This document shows, piece by piece, positions 18,427 through 26,258 of a stretch of 64,000 nt of DNA. The stretch is taken from NCBI GenBank assembly GCA_036505615.1, contig DASXTB010000409.1, forward strand, positions 16,199 to 80,198. The letters run 5' to 3'. The stretch is from DASXTB01 sp036505615. GTDB taxonomy: Bacteria > Acidobacteriota > UBA6911 > JACQSX01. Below the pieces are notes generated by a model, which saw nothing but the letters and a program-made list of their open reading frames with translations, was not told the DNA's origin and ran no database searches. Within the stretch, counting starts at the first letter, position 1. The number at the start of each line of letters is the position of its first letter. Made by a program: the position numbers and the translations under genes.

Positions 18427-18981
18427 TTATCCTTTGCGCACCAGCGCCGCCAGGGTGATTCGCGGCTGCATAACAACCTGATCCTTATTCATCCACGCGT
18501 TAATCTGGAGCTGGCGCACCTCCAGGAAGTAGGGATTACTGTTCAAACCGTAGAGAAAGCGAGTAAGAGGCCCGATGTCGGCAGTGACGTTGAAATCGAT
18601 AGCGATCTTGCGGTAATTATCTTTTAGCTTTTCTTCCTGCAGAATATTGGTGCGGGTAATCGTCACTCCATTGGCCTGAGCGTACTGGTTCAGAGTGTCG
18701 CGCAACTTCGCCTCGGCCTCGCTGGGGTCATTGGCGACCAGAATCTGGCTTTGCAGCTTGGCTTTTTGCGCCTGCAGCGTTTTCAGTTCCTTAAGCAGGT
18801 CATCCCTGCGCTGCAGCCGTGCCTGATAACTCTCCAGCTTCTTCTTTTTCTGGTCGATGCTGGCAATTATGTCCGCCTTGGATTCCATGAAGGGAAACAC
18901 TACCCAGTAGACCAAGCCAATAACTATGGCGGCCAGCACTCCGACGGCTAAAACGATGCGCTCCCGTTTATTGATCTTCAT
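18427..18981 (-). CDS. gspM: Type II secretion protein M / PilO-like
   Basis: 184 residues. One N-terminal membrane helix (IVLAVGVLAAIVIGLVYWVVF) is followed by a coiled coil (~40-85, KKKKLESYQARLQRRDDLLK) and a ferredoxin-like periplasmic domain ending FLEVRQLQINAWMNKDQVV. That layout is shared by GspM and PilO, inner-membrane platform proteins that pair with GspL/PilN. Its ATG overlaps the stop of the gspL gene by 4 bp (ATGA), indicating translational coupling. Confidence 0.82.
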   Translation of the reverse strand: MKINKRERIVLAVGVLAAIVIGLVYWVVFPFMESKADIIASIDQKKKKLESYQARLQRRDDLLKELKTLQAQKAKLQSQILVANDPSEAEAKLRDTLNQYAQANGVTITRTNILQEEKLKDNYRKIAIDFNVTADIGPLTRFLYGLNSNPYFLEVRQLQINAWMNKDQVVMQPRITLAALVRKG

Positions 18982-20375
18982 TGCCTTATGTCCGCCCGGA
19001 AATTAAACCTTTCCTTCTTTACGCGCGCATCGAAGGTAGTGTACTTATTTTCCACCTTCTGCAGGCGCCCCGACTTTAGCAGCACATTCTGAATCGCCGT
19101 CGGATTGTCAGAATAGCCGGTGATGTCGACGTACTTTGCTCCCGTGTCGATGGTCAGCATTTGCAGGTATGCCTCCTGAGGGATCTTTTCGGTCAGCTCT
19201 TTCAACACGTCCAGCATGGAGGTGCGTCCACGCGTGATTTCCTCCAGGTATCCGATGTCTGCTTTGGTCTTGTCTATTTCAGCGCGAGTTTTTTCCAGTT
19301 CCTTCACCTTCGGCTCCAGAGCGTGGACGCGCTCGTCCAACTGGTCTGCAAATTCTTGACCCTGAAAGTATTCCCGTCCAGCCCACGCAACAAGGCCCGC
19401 AACCATCAACAAGGCCAGGATGACGGTAGGCAGATAACTGAGTTTTCTCACCGACCGGCGGCGCTCCGGCGGCAGCAGATTCAGAGCCACCGGGGATTGT
19501 TTCTTCCGGCGAAATGGAGCCAGCGCGAAGCCGACAGATTTATTCAGCTTGGCTTCATCTTTCAGTTTCAGGCTCCCTTTCAGAGCATTGGCCAAAAGCT
19601 CTGTCTCCGGAAATCGTTGTTTGAATGCGCCGAAAAGCCCTTCGGCCGCCGTCCCGGAAAAATAGAAGCGGTCGATGGCGCCGTCTTCAATCTTTACCTG
19701 TGACAGAAGGAACTGCAGCTGGTCGAGCATTTGATCTACGGTCAATGCGCCGGCATCCGTGTAGACCTCCCGAGAAAAAATCTGCTCTTTTCCCTTGAGC
19801 ACCACGATCTCTGAGGTTCGCTCGTTGACGTCAAAAACGACCACCAGGTTTTTGCCCGCCAGCAGCTCCTTTTTCAGAGTGACCAGATTGAAAATCGCTG
19901 ACGTGCTGATCTCGACGCGGCTGGGAGGGAACTTGTTGGCCCAGAGCCGCTCAATATAGGGGTCGAGCCACACCTTGCGGACCATAGCCACCAGCAAAAC
20001 CAGCTTCTTTCGTTCCTCATCGCGCTTAAGAACCAGGTGATCAAAATAGGAGGCGCCATCCTCGCTGGGCTGGTAGTACTCGACCTGGTACTTGAGCAAC
20101 TGATCCAGGTTTTCGGCGGCCTCCATCGGCAGCTCCAGCTGCCTCAGGATTACCTGGCCGCGGGGCAGACCGAGAATGATGTTCTCCCGATTGAACCCGT
20201 TCTGCTTTCGGATCTGCTGCAGTTGCTGCCGGAGTTGCGCTTTGTCCAGTTGCAGGAAGTTCTCGATGACGTGGCTGCGGCCTACGCCGAATCCATTGAC
20301 CATCCTCTTTACTACGGTCAAGACCACATCCTCACCTCGAATCTCAATGCCGAGACTGGAATTAATGCCAACCAT
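18978..20375 (-). CDS. gspL: GspL-type platform protein, PilM-like domain joined to PilN-like domain
   Basis: 465 residues. Residues 1-300 have the actin-like fold of PilM/GspL (SLGIEIRGEDVVLTVVKR; ENIILGLPRGQVILRQLELP; LVVVFDVNERTSEIVVLKG). A PilN signature follows (ALNLLPPERR), then a transmembrane helix (PTVILALLMVAGLVAWAG), a coiled coil and a periplasmic ferredoxin-like domain. In type IV pilus systems these are two proteins, PilM and PilN; in type II secretion GspL combines them, as here. It recruits the GspE ATPase to the inner membrane. It overlaps gspM by 4 bp and lies about 100 bp after gspK. Confidence 0.85.
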   Translation of the reverse strand: MVGINSSLGIEIRGEDVVLTVVKRMVNGFGVGRSHVIENFLQLDKAQLRQQLQQIRKQNGFNRENIILGLPRGQVILRQLELPMEAAENLDQLLKYQVEYYQPSEDGASYFDHLVLKRDEERKKLVLLVAMVRKVWLDPYIERLWANKFPPSRVEISTSAIFNLVTLKKELLAGKNLVVVFDVNERTSEIVVLKGKEQIFSREVYTDAGALTVDQMLDQLQFLLSQVKIEDGAIDRFYFSGTAAEGLFGAFKQRFPETELLANALKGSLKLKDEAKLNKSVGFALAPFRRKKQSPVALNLLPPERRRSVRKLSYLPTVILALLMVAGLVAWAGREYFQGQEFADQLDERVHALEPKVKELEKTRAEIDKTKADIGYLEEITRGRTSMLDVLKELTEKIPQEAYLQMLTIDTGAKYVDITGYSDNPTAIQNVLLKSGRLQKVENKYTTFDARVKKERFNFRADIRQ

Positions 20376-20472
20376 CTTTCTTTTTCACCCGTGAGCAAAG
20401 GCGCTGAGGCTTGCTAGCGCTGACTCTTTATTCTAAGGATGCGGGAGCTTTCCAACAGTTGTTGATCCCGCG

Positions 20473-21570
20473 CTACAGCTCTAAGTTATTTTCATTCCAA
20501 TAAATGATCCGATATCCGGTCGAAGAAGCGTGGTCCACCGAAAAGGTGCAACGTATCACGGAAATGATCTTTCGCCCGTTCAGTTGGCCCACCGATCGCA
20601 GTGAAAACACAAGGGATGGCTGCGCGCTTAAAAATCCCAAGGCGTTCATATCCGCCTGTCCCACCACCTCCCCGACGTCCGTGGGGCTGGAAAAAGGCTT
20701 GGTGGCGCGACGGCTGATGATTGCCTGAGCCTTCTGGCGATCCATCCCCGGTATAGATGCAAGAACCTCGAGTGGGGCCGAATTTATGTTAATGCGATTG
20801 AAAGAGCTGTAAGTCGTCAGAAAATTGACCAAGCCGCCCCGCGTCAGCTCCGCCCCGGATTCATCCTTGAACTTCTGGCCGTAAAAAATCTCCGGCGTGA
20901 TGCCCTTTACCAGCAACAGCTCCTCGGTATTGTCCAGAGGACCGTCCTTGCAGTGATAAGGCTCCGGCAGCGACATGTAGTAGCTGTCCTCGGCGCCGTT
21001 TAGATGAACGTCCTGGTCCTGATCGATCCAGTCGATCAGGCTGTCGACAATTCCATCTCCCACGTCTTGAGACAAGCCGATTTCCCTCATCAGCTTCCTT
21101 AACATCAGGTCACTGGCAAAATTGACGTTGATTTTTCCTGTTTCGTCCGTGACGGTGATTTCCGCCGATCCGTTGGCCATTTCGAAATGGAGCTGCCCTC
21201 GTGCCAGATCTTCTTCCTCGGCCTGCTGGGTGGCCGGGTCGCCGGTAGTGGGACGAAGGGCGCGCAGCAACGCACGGTTGATGCCGTAATAGATTCCCGA
21301 GCGGGCAATGTAATAAGACTGCTTTAGGTCCACCTCGTTGACGGTGGCCTTCACTTCCATGCGCACCGAGCGGCTGAAAGAGAGCGCAATTAGCGACAGT
21401 GCCACCAGCACCCACGACAGGAGCACCATCAGAGAACCGCGCTCGTCGCGCGGCCGGCCCAATGAATACCTGTTTCGCCCAATTGATCTTTTTTCTGCCC
21501 ACACGCCTGCTGCGGCAAATCTTTCGCGTGGCGGTATTTGTGCCCCTTTGAACTCTTCGCGTGGACTCAT
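20473..21570 (-). CDS. gspK: Type II secretion minor pseudopilin K
   Basis: 365 residues from ATG 21570, which overlaps the gspJ stop by 4 bp; a longer reading to 21759 would run inside gspJ and is rejected. An N-terminal basic leader ends at RDERGSLMVLLSWVLVALSL, the class III prepilin-like hydrophobic helix. Then come the GspK domains: ARSGIYYGINRALLRAL, INVNFASDLMLRKL, SLIDWIDQDQD, NINSAPLEVLASIPGM and a helix-hairpin-helix-like stretch. The protein caps the pseudopilus tip with I and J. The leader before the cleavage site is about 45 residues, longer than usual but not array-encoded. Confidence 0.9.
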   Translation of the reverse strand: MSPREEFKGAQIPPRERFAAAGVWAEKRSIGRNRYSLGRPRDERGSLMVLLSWVLVALSLIALSFSRSVRMEVKATVNEVDLKQSYYIARSGIYYGINRALLRALRPTTGDPATQQAEEEDLARGQLHFEMANGSAEITVTDETGKINVNFASDLMLRKLMREIGLSQDVGDGIVDSLIDWIDQDQDVHLNGAEDSYYMSLPEPYHCKDGPLDNTEELLLVKGITPEIFYGQKFKDESGAELTRGGLVNFLTTYSSFNRININSAPLEVLASIPGMDRQKAQAIISRRATKPFSSPTDVGEVVGQADMNALGFLSAQPSLVFSLRSVGQLNGRKIISVIRCTFSVDHASSTGYRIIYWNENNLEL

Positions 21571-22343
21571 GGCGTCACCTGGCTTCCGATGATCCCCCGA
21601 AGCTGCGGAGGCAATGCGGGTGCACCACCCGCGATCGCCCGAGAATCGGCGTTGATGATGCCTACGATTCTCAATTTTTGCTGGTTCTTTTTGACCAGGG
21701 TGATACGAATCGCCAACGGCAGCCTTCCGATTGTCTCGGCGTCCCAGGGACCATCCCATGAGTAATCGCCCTGCCCTCTGTCGCCGAAATACTCAAATTT
21801 CCCGTTCTCCAGGCCCGAAAAAAATACCGTGGATTTCTGCGCGCCGGCGCCCATGTTCAAATAAGTCTGCCCGCCTCGGTACTGGCTCTCTGCTTCAAGA
21901 AAATCCAGGCTCCCCTGCGTTCCCGGAGCCAGAGAATAAGAGATCATCGACATGCCGGCGTTCTTCTTGAAGAACAGCGGAGCAAAGCTGGCAAAGAGCA
22001 CATGCTGGTCGTCGCCTTTAAACAGCGGCGGAATCTGCTGCCGCATCGCAACCAGTCGCTCAAAGAATCCCTGGGGATTCAGTTCCGGCTGTTCGCCCTG
22101 CCGCTGCGCGCGGATTGGCTCGTAGAATTTCCCTTTCGGCCGAACCGGGAATGAAGATCCAATCTGCGTCTTGACCAGCTCGATGATTACTTTCTCGCGC
22201 TGGGAGCTTTCTATCCGCTCGTTCCCTTTTCTGTAGGCATTCAGAGAGACTCGCAGCGCCAGAAACACGATCACAGACAGAACCGACACCAGCGTCAGCG
22301 TGATCAGCAATTCAAGCAGTGTAAAACCTCGTTGGCCTCTCAT
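21567..22343 (-). CDS. gspJ: Type II secretion minor pseudopilin J
   Basis: 258 residues from ATG 22343, overlapping the gspI stop by 4 bp. A short leader MRGQRG precedes the prepilin peptidase site and FTLLELLITLTLVSVLSVIV, a textbook pseudopilin N-terminus with Glu at +5. The C-terminal body includes PLAIRITLVKKNQQKL, typical of GspJ, which joins I and K at the pseudopilus tip. Its ordinary 6-residue leader contrasts with the array-lengthened leaders of gspH and gspI just upstream. Confidence 0.9.
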   Translation of the reverse strand: MRGQRGFTLLELLITLTLVSVLSVIVFLALRVSLNAYRKGNERIESSQREKVIIELVKTQIGSSFPVRPKGKFYEPIRAQRQGEQPELNPQGFFERLVAMRQQIPPLFKGDDQHVLFASFAPLFFKKNAGMSMISYSLAPGTQGSLDFLEAESQYRGGQTYLNMGAGAQKSTVFFSGLENGKFEYFGDRGQGDYSWDGPWDAETIGRLPLAIRITLVKKNQQKLRIVGIINADSRAIAGGAPALPPQLRGIIGSQVTP

Positions 22344-23113
22344 TGGAAATTCCTGAACGGGTTGTTGGGCTGAGCTATGGGCGGGCGAGGCGCGTTGGGG
22401 GGCGCGCTGAAAGCACCGGGAGTGTTCAAGGCCGGCTGCTCGCGCAAGCCCACCGGTTTCAGGCAAACCAGGCGATACAGCTTTCCATTTTTGTCATTCT
22501 TGTAGATCACATCCACACGGACGCTCAACAGTTTCATGGGAAATTGGGTGCGTCCGTCCCATCGGGCTTGTTCTGGAATCTCAAAGTCTTGAACCATCGC
22601 CTCCCACCGGAAATTGTCGTCCAGATCATCGTGTCTAGTTATCGGGCCCTTGATGGTCTCATCGGAGAGAATTTCATTCATGACGTTCTCCGCGTAATTC
22701 ATCGCCTGGCCGGCCAGGTCCATCTTGCGCACATTCTTCAGCGCTCCTGAAAAGAGTTGCAGAGCTACAGTGATGCCTATGCTGACGATCGCCAGCGCCA
22801 CGACCACTTCCAGTAAGCTGAAACCCCTCCTGGAATGCCGAATGCCGAGTGCGGAATGCGGAATGCTTTCTGAATGCGGAATGTCTTTTGAACGCGGAAG
22901 GCGAAATGCGGAATGCGGAATGCTCCTTGAATGCGGAATGGGGATTGCGGAATGCGGAATGTCTCCTGATTGGGGAACGTCCAACGCGGAACAGAGAGTG
23001 AAAGACGGCAGCCGATTAACAGTTTGAAATCCCCATTCCGCACTCTGCATTCCGCATTCCGCATTCGATACCCCGCATTCCGCATTCGAAATTCCGCATT
23101 CGAAATTCCGCAT
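22340..23113 (-). CDS. gspI: Type II secretion minor pseudopilin I with 97-residue array-encoded leader
   Basis: 257 residues. The pseudopilin core is SRRGFSLLEVVVALAIVSIG, with cleavage expected between G97 and F98; the rest matches GspI in size. The start ATG (23113) overlaps the gspH stop as TAATG and has AAGGAG eight bases upstream, so this start is well supported. Between start and core lie 97 codons made of a GGAATGC heptamer fold-back, read as NAECGIS, NAECGVS, NAECGMQ and then IPHSAFR-like units. No ATG, GTG or TTG occurs in frame within 50 residues of the cleavage site; the nearest is a TTG at codon 44. Prepilin peptidase would remove the insert, which may explain tolerance. Change by one 7-bp unit would break the frame. 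Confidence 0.85.
   Translation of the reverse strand: MRNFECGISNAECGVSNAECGMQSAEWGFQTVNRLPSFTLCSALDVPQSGDIPHSAIPIPHSRSIPHSAFRLPRSKDIPHSESIPHSALGIRHSRRGFSLLEVVVALAIVSIGITVALQLFSGALKNVRKMDLAGQAMNYAENVMNEILSDETIKGPITRHDDLDDNFRWEAMVQDFEIPEQARWDGRTQFPMKLLSVRVDVIYKNDKNGKLYRLVCLKPVGLREQPALNTPGAFSAPPNAPRPPIAQPNNPFRNFQ
22831..23113. repeat. GGAATGC heptamer fold-back inside gspI
   Basis: Left arm 22831-22973 (GCGGAATGCGGAATG with variants), loop 22974-23029, right arm 23030-23113 (CATTCCGCATTCCGCATTCG). The last array word supplies the gspI start codon. It lies wholly within coding sequence. Confidence 0.93.
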
Positions 23114-23769
23114 TACCCACGCTCCTTCGGGATGGTCAACTTAGCCGATCCGGTAATCACGTCGGTTTTCACAATCACCTTCCGGCCGCGGTCGTTTTCC
23201 AATACCAACTCCGCATCATCGGCTCGGCCGTTCGGGTAAAAGCTGATGTAGACGGCCGGATCCCGACTTTCCTCTCCTTCAAACTTTACGGAACTCACTT
23301 TGATCTCGTCGCTAAGCCCAAAGTCGTGGACCTTGTCGTGATAGGCGTCCGCCAGAAAGATGATGTTGCGGTCCCTTTGGACTGCGATCCGATAAACCCG
23401 CTGCTCCCCGACGGCCAAAGTCCGGGCGGTGCGGCACAATGTAACGAAGTCTCGCCCTTTGGCCTCCAGTCTCATGCCCGCAAGGCCCGTGCGCATCGAC
23501 GGCATCACAACCGCCATGGCGACGGCTATTATCACCAACACGATCACGACCTCGATGAGGGTGAAACCTCTTCGGGATTGCGGAATGCGGAATGCGGAAT
23601 GGCTCAATTGCGGAATGCGGATTGCGGACTGCGGATTACTCGATTTCGGATTTCGGATTGCGGATTGCGAATTGCGGATAGTACGTTCCAATCTGTCAAT
23701 CCGCAATCCGCAATCCGCAATCCGAAATTGGATAACCTGATGCTCCAAAATACAGCCATCAAAGTGCAC
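23113..23769 (-). CDS. gspH: Type II secretion minor pseudopilin H with 68-residue array-encoded leader
   Basis: 218 residues from a GTG at 23769 whose G is the last base of the gspG stop (TAGTG); GGGAG lies eight bases upstream. The prepilin core is SRRGFTLIEVVIVLVIIAVA, cleaved after G68, and the body (LCRTARTLAVGEQRVYRI; VYISFYPNGRADDAEL) is GspH-like. Residues ~14-66 derive from a GGATTGC/GGAATGC array (IRNSQSAIRNPKSSNPQSAI). A TTG at codon 55 could give a normal 14-residue leader but lacks a ribosome site, so the GTG is preferred. Translation is coupled to gspG. As in gspI, loss or gain of one heptamer would frameshift the gene. Confidence 0.84.
   Translation of the reverse strand: MHFDGCILEHQVIQFRIADCGLRIDRLERTIRNSQSAIRNPKSSNPQSAIRIPQLSHSAFRIPQSRRGFTLIEVVIVLVIIAVAMAVVMPSMRTGLAGMRLEAKGRDFVTLCRTARTLAVGEQRVYRIAVQRDRNIIFLADAYHDKVHDFGLSDEIKVSSVKFEGEESRDPAVYISFYPNGRADDAELVLENDRGRKVIVKTDVITGSAKLTIPKERG
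23575..23729. repeat. GGATTGC/GGAATGC heptamer fold-back inside gspH
   Basis: Left arm 23575-23680 (GGATTGCGGAATGCGGAATG, then CGGATTG units), 17-bp loop, right arm 23698-23729 (CAATCCGCAATCCGCAATCC). It is entirely within the gspH leader. Confidence 0.93.
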
Positions 23770-24206
23770 TAGTTACTCTCCCACGAAGTGATGTCGGCAT
23801 TTTGGCCTTGGCCACCCTCTTGGCCGTCTGGGCCAAAAGAGTAAAGATCGAACTCACCGTGCTGGCCGGGGCAGCGATAGATGAATTCACGCTTCCAGGC
23901 ATCTTTGGGCACGAAGTTCTTCTGCAGGTATGGACCATTCCAGTTGGCGATGTTTCCCGGATTTACTAACAAGGCGTGCAGCCCCTCTTCTGTTGCCGGA
24001 TAACGACCCACATCAACCTTGAATGAGTCCAGCGCCGTCTCCAACAAGCTGATCTGCCTCTTGGTAATCGTTATTCGGGCCTTTATCAGGTGATCCATGA
24101 TTGCTGGAGTCACCAGCCCGGCCAGCAGACCCAAAATGACAAGAACTACAATCAGTTCGATCAGAGAAAACCCTCTCTGCCTTTCTTCACTTCTGTCCGT
24201 TGCCAT
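23769..24206 (-). CDS. gspG: Second major-type pseudopilin G
   Basis: 145 residues from ATG 24206, with GGAGG seven bases upstream; an ATG further up reads through array sequence and is not needed. The leader MATDRSEERQRG is followed by FSLIELIVVLVILGLLAG and GspG hallmarks: DVGRYPATEEGLHALLVNPG, GPYLQKNFVPKDAW and QNADITSW with the conserved calcium-site region. It is a close paralogue of the next gene upstream, roughly two-thirds identical by eye. Pseudopilin G subunits stack into the secretion pseudopilus. It may be a second major subunit or a specialised variant. Confidence 0.9.
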   Translation of the reverse strand: MATDRSEERQRGFSLIELIVVLVILGLLAGLVTPAIMDHLIKARITITKRQISLLETALDSFKVDVGRYPATEEGLHALLVNPGNIANWNGPYLQKNFVPKDAWKREFIYRCPGQHGEFDLYSFGPDGQEGGQGQNADITSWESN

Positions 24207-24239
24207 AAGACCTCCGATCCGTATGGATCCCGCTGGGAC

Positions 24240-24299
24240 TAATTCCGCATTCCGCAATCCGCATTCCGCATTTGAGCGAATCCGCATTCCGCAATCGCA
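24240..24299. repeat. ATTCCGC heptamer array between the two gspG genes
   Basis: ATTCCGCATTCCGCAATCCG and a second short run surround TTTGAGCGAAT. It is the shortest array of the operon and uses the same word as gspH and gspI. It ends exactly at the stop of the upstream gspG. Confidence 0.85.
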
Positions 24300-24740
24300 T
24301 CACCGCTTGTCCACCCACGAGGTAATATCCGCGTTTTCGCCGTCTCCTCCCTCCTGGCCGTCGGCGCCCAGCGAATAGAGGTCGTATTCACCGTGCTGCC
24401 CGGGAGCGCGATAGACGTAGTCATGACCCCAGGGGTCTTTCGGTACCGCGTTCTTCTTCAAGTAGGGCCCGCTCCAATTGGCGATATTTCCCGAGTTTTG
24501 AATCAGCGATTCCAGCCCCTCCTGGGTTGTGGGATAACGGCCCACATCGAAGTTGAACAAATCCAGCGACTCCTCAAACTGCGAGATCTGGACCTTGGCT
24601 ATCTGCGCGCGGCTGCCTTTCAACTTGGACATCACCTTGGGACCTACCACCGCGGCCAGCAGGCCTAAAATGACCAGTACCACGATCAGTTCGATAAGCG
24701 AAAATCCTTCATCTTTCCGTTTGCGTTCGACCTTGAACAT
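24300..24740 (-). CDS. gspG: Major pseudopilin G
   Basis: 146 residues. Leader MFKVERKRKDEG, cleavage before FSLIELIVVLVILGLLAAVV, and the GspG C-terminus DVGRYPTTQEGLESLIQNSG, GPYLKKNAVPKDPWGHDYVY, HGEYDLYSLGADGQEGG, DITSW. All conserved GspG features are present, including the acidic calcium-binding end. It builds the pseudopilus that pushes substrates through the secretin. It follows gspF after a GTCCGTT array and precedes its own paralogue. Confidence 0.95.
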   Translation of the reverse strand: MFKVERKRKDEGFSLIELIVVLVILGLLAAVVGPKVMSKLKGSRAQIAKVQISQFEESLDLFNFDVGRYPTTQEGLESLIQNSGNIANWSGPYLKKNAVPKDPWGHDYVYRAPGQHGEYDLYSLGADGQEGGDGENADITSWVDKR

Positions 24741-24753
24741 ACAGTTCCTCGTT

Positions 24754-24862
24754 TAGTCCGTTGTCGGTTGTCCCTAGTCCGTTGTCCGTAGTCGGTTGTC
24801 CATTGTTTGGTCAAATCGTATCTTTAAGGCACCTGACTACTGACAACGGACCACTGACTAAC
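24754..24862. repeat. GTCCGTT heptamer fold-back between gspF and gspG
   Basis: Left arm TAGTCCGTTGTCGGTTGTCC and onward (24754-24806); right arm CTGACTACTGACAACGGACC (24832-24862). Its word differs from that of the arrays on either side. Confidence 0.85.
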
Positions 24863-24866
24863 GATC

Positions 24867-26087
24867 CTACAAAGGTACGTCATTGATGCTAAAAATGGCC
24901 ATCAACATCGAAACAACCATGGTTCCGATAATCAAACCCATAACCAGAATAATCGCCGGCTCAAAGAATGAGACCAAGCGCTTCAAAGCATTGCGCACTT
25001 CCTTGTCGTAAGTGTCGGCGACCTGCAGCATCATCTTGTCCAGGTTTCCGGTCTCCTCCCCTACCTCGACCAAATGCAGCGCGAAAGGAGGAAATATATT
25101 CGCTTCCCGAATAGGGACTGAGATTCCCTCGCCTTTCTTTATTCCGGATTTGATCGAGTCCATGCGCGAGGCAATGGCCTGGTTGTTGACGATCTCTTTG
25201 ACGATCGTCATAGCGTTGAGCAGCGGCACCGAACTGCGCAGCAATGTTCCCAGAGTTCGACTGAATCGGGAAACTTCCATCTTGTGAACGACCGGGCCCA
25301 CCAAAGGAAGACGCAGCATTCTGCGGTCCCAGTTGAGGCGCCCTTCCTCGGTGGCAAGGTAGCGCCGCAAGCCAAAGAAGATGGACCCGGCCACCAGCAG
25401 CAACAGCCACCACCAGCCCCGCAGAAAATTGCTGATCCCCAGCATGATCCTCATGGGAAGCGGCATGGGAGCGCCGGCATTTTCAAAGATCACCGTAAAC
25501 TGGGGAATGACGAACAAAACCAGGATGATAATCGAGCTGACGCCCACCAGAGTCAGCAGCGCCGGATAGATGAGTGACGAGATAAAGTAGCTTTTCAAAT
25601 CCTGCGCGCTTTCCAGGTATTCGCCCAGCCGCTCCAGGATATTGTCCAGCACTCCGCCTGCCTCGCCGGCACGGATCATGTTGACATAAATCTTTGGAAA
25701 CACGCGGGGGTGTTTTGCCAGGGCGTCTGCAAGCGACTTGCCGCCGCGCACCTCATCCAGCACGTCACGGATTACTTCACGAAAGTGCTGGTTTTCCGTA
25801 AGCGCGGTAAGAATGGACAGAGAGCGATCCAGCGGAAGGCCGGCCTTTACGAGCGTCCCCAGCTCCTGTGTAAAGACCAGCAGCTCTTTGGTACTGACTC
25901 TTTTCCGGCCAAACGGAAGCGAAAAAGCACGGCGGAAGAGAGAGCCCTCCTCCTCGCTCGCTACCCGGATGGGAAGATACCCCTGATCGCGCAGCTTGCT
26001 GATGACACTTCTGTCATCCAGCGCGTCGAGGGTCCCCTCGACCACTCTTCCATCCAGCGTCATCGCCTTATAACTAAAAGAAGCCAT
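24867..26087 (-). CDS. gspF: Type II secretion inner-membrane platform protein F
   Basis: 406 residues, typical size. N-terminal FSYKAMTLDGRVVEGTLDA, two cytoplasmic T2SF helical domains (FTQELGTLVKAGLPLDRSL; FSRTLGTLLRSSVPLLNAM), three membrane helices (SLIYPALLTLVGVSSIIILV; the segment near 215-235; AIILVMGLIIGTMVVSML). It lies at the centre of the assembly platform and couples GspE to pseudopilus growth. It is preceded by gspE and a 168-bp array, and followed by another array. Confidence 0.95.
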   Translation of the reverse strand: MASFSYKAMTLDGRVVEGTLDALDDRSVISKLRDQGYLPIRVASEEEGSLFRRAFSLPFGRKRVSTKELLVFTQELGTLVKAGLPLDRSLSILTALTENQHFREVIRDVLDEVRGGKSLADALAKHPRVFPKIYVNMIRAGEAGGVLDNILERLGEYLESAQDLKSYFISSLIYPALLTLVGVSSIIILVLFVIPQFTVIFENAGAPMPLPMRIMLGISNFLRGWWWLLLLVAGSIFFGLRRYLATEEGRLNWDRRMLRLPLVGPVVHKMEVSRFSRTLGTLLRSSVPLLNAMTIVKEIVNNQAIASRMDSIKSGIKKGEGISVPIREANIFPPFALHLVEVGEETGNLDKMMLQVADTYDKEVRNALKRLVSFFEPAIILVMGLIIGTMVVSMLMAIFSINDVPL

Positions 26088-26090
26088 TTT

Positions 26091-26258
26091 TTAATTTCGG
26101 ATTGCGGATTGCGGATTTCGGATTGCAGATTTCGGATTGCGGATTGGGAATTGACAGCTAAGCGAGTTGCTCACAATGCGCAAACCCGCCATCCGCGAAT
26201 CCCCAATCCGCAATCCGAAATCAGCAGTCCGAAATCCGAAATCCGCAATCCGCATTCC
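26091..26258. repeat. GGATTGC heptamer fold-back between gspE and gspF
   Basis: Left arm GGATTGCGGATTGCGGATTT (26098-26154), loop about 26155-26198, right arm CCCAATCCGCAATCCGAAAT and on (26199-26256). It shares its word with the array in gspH. Confidence 0.9.
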
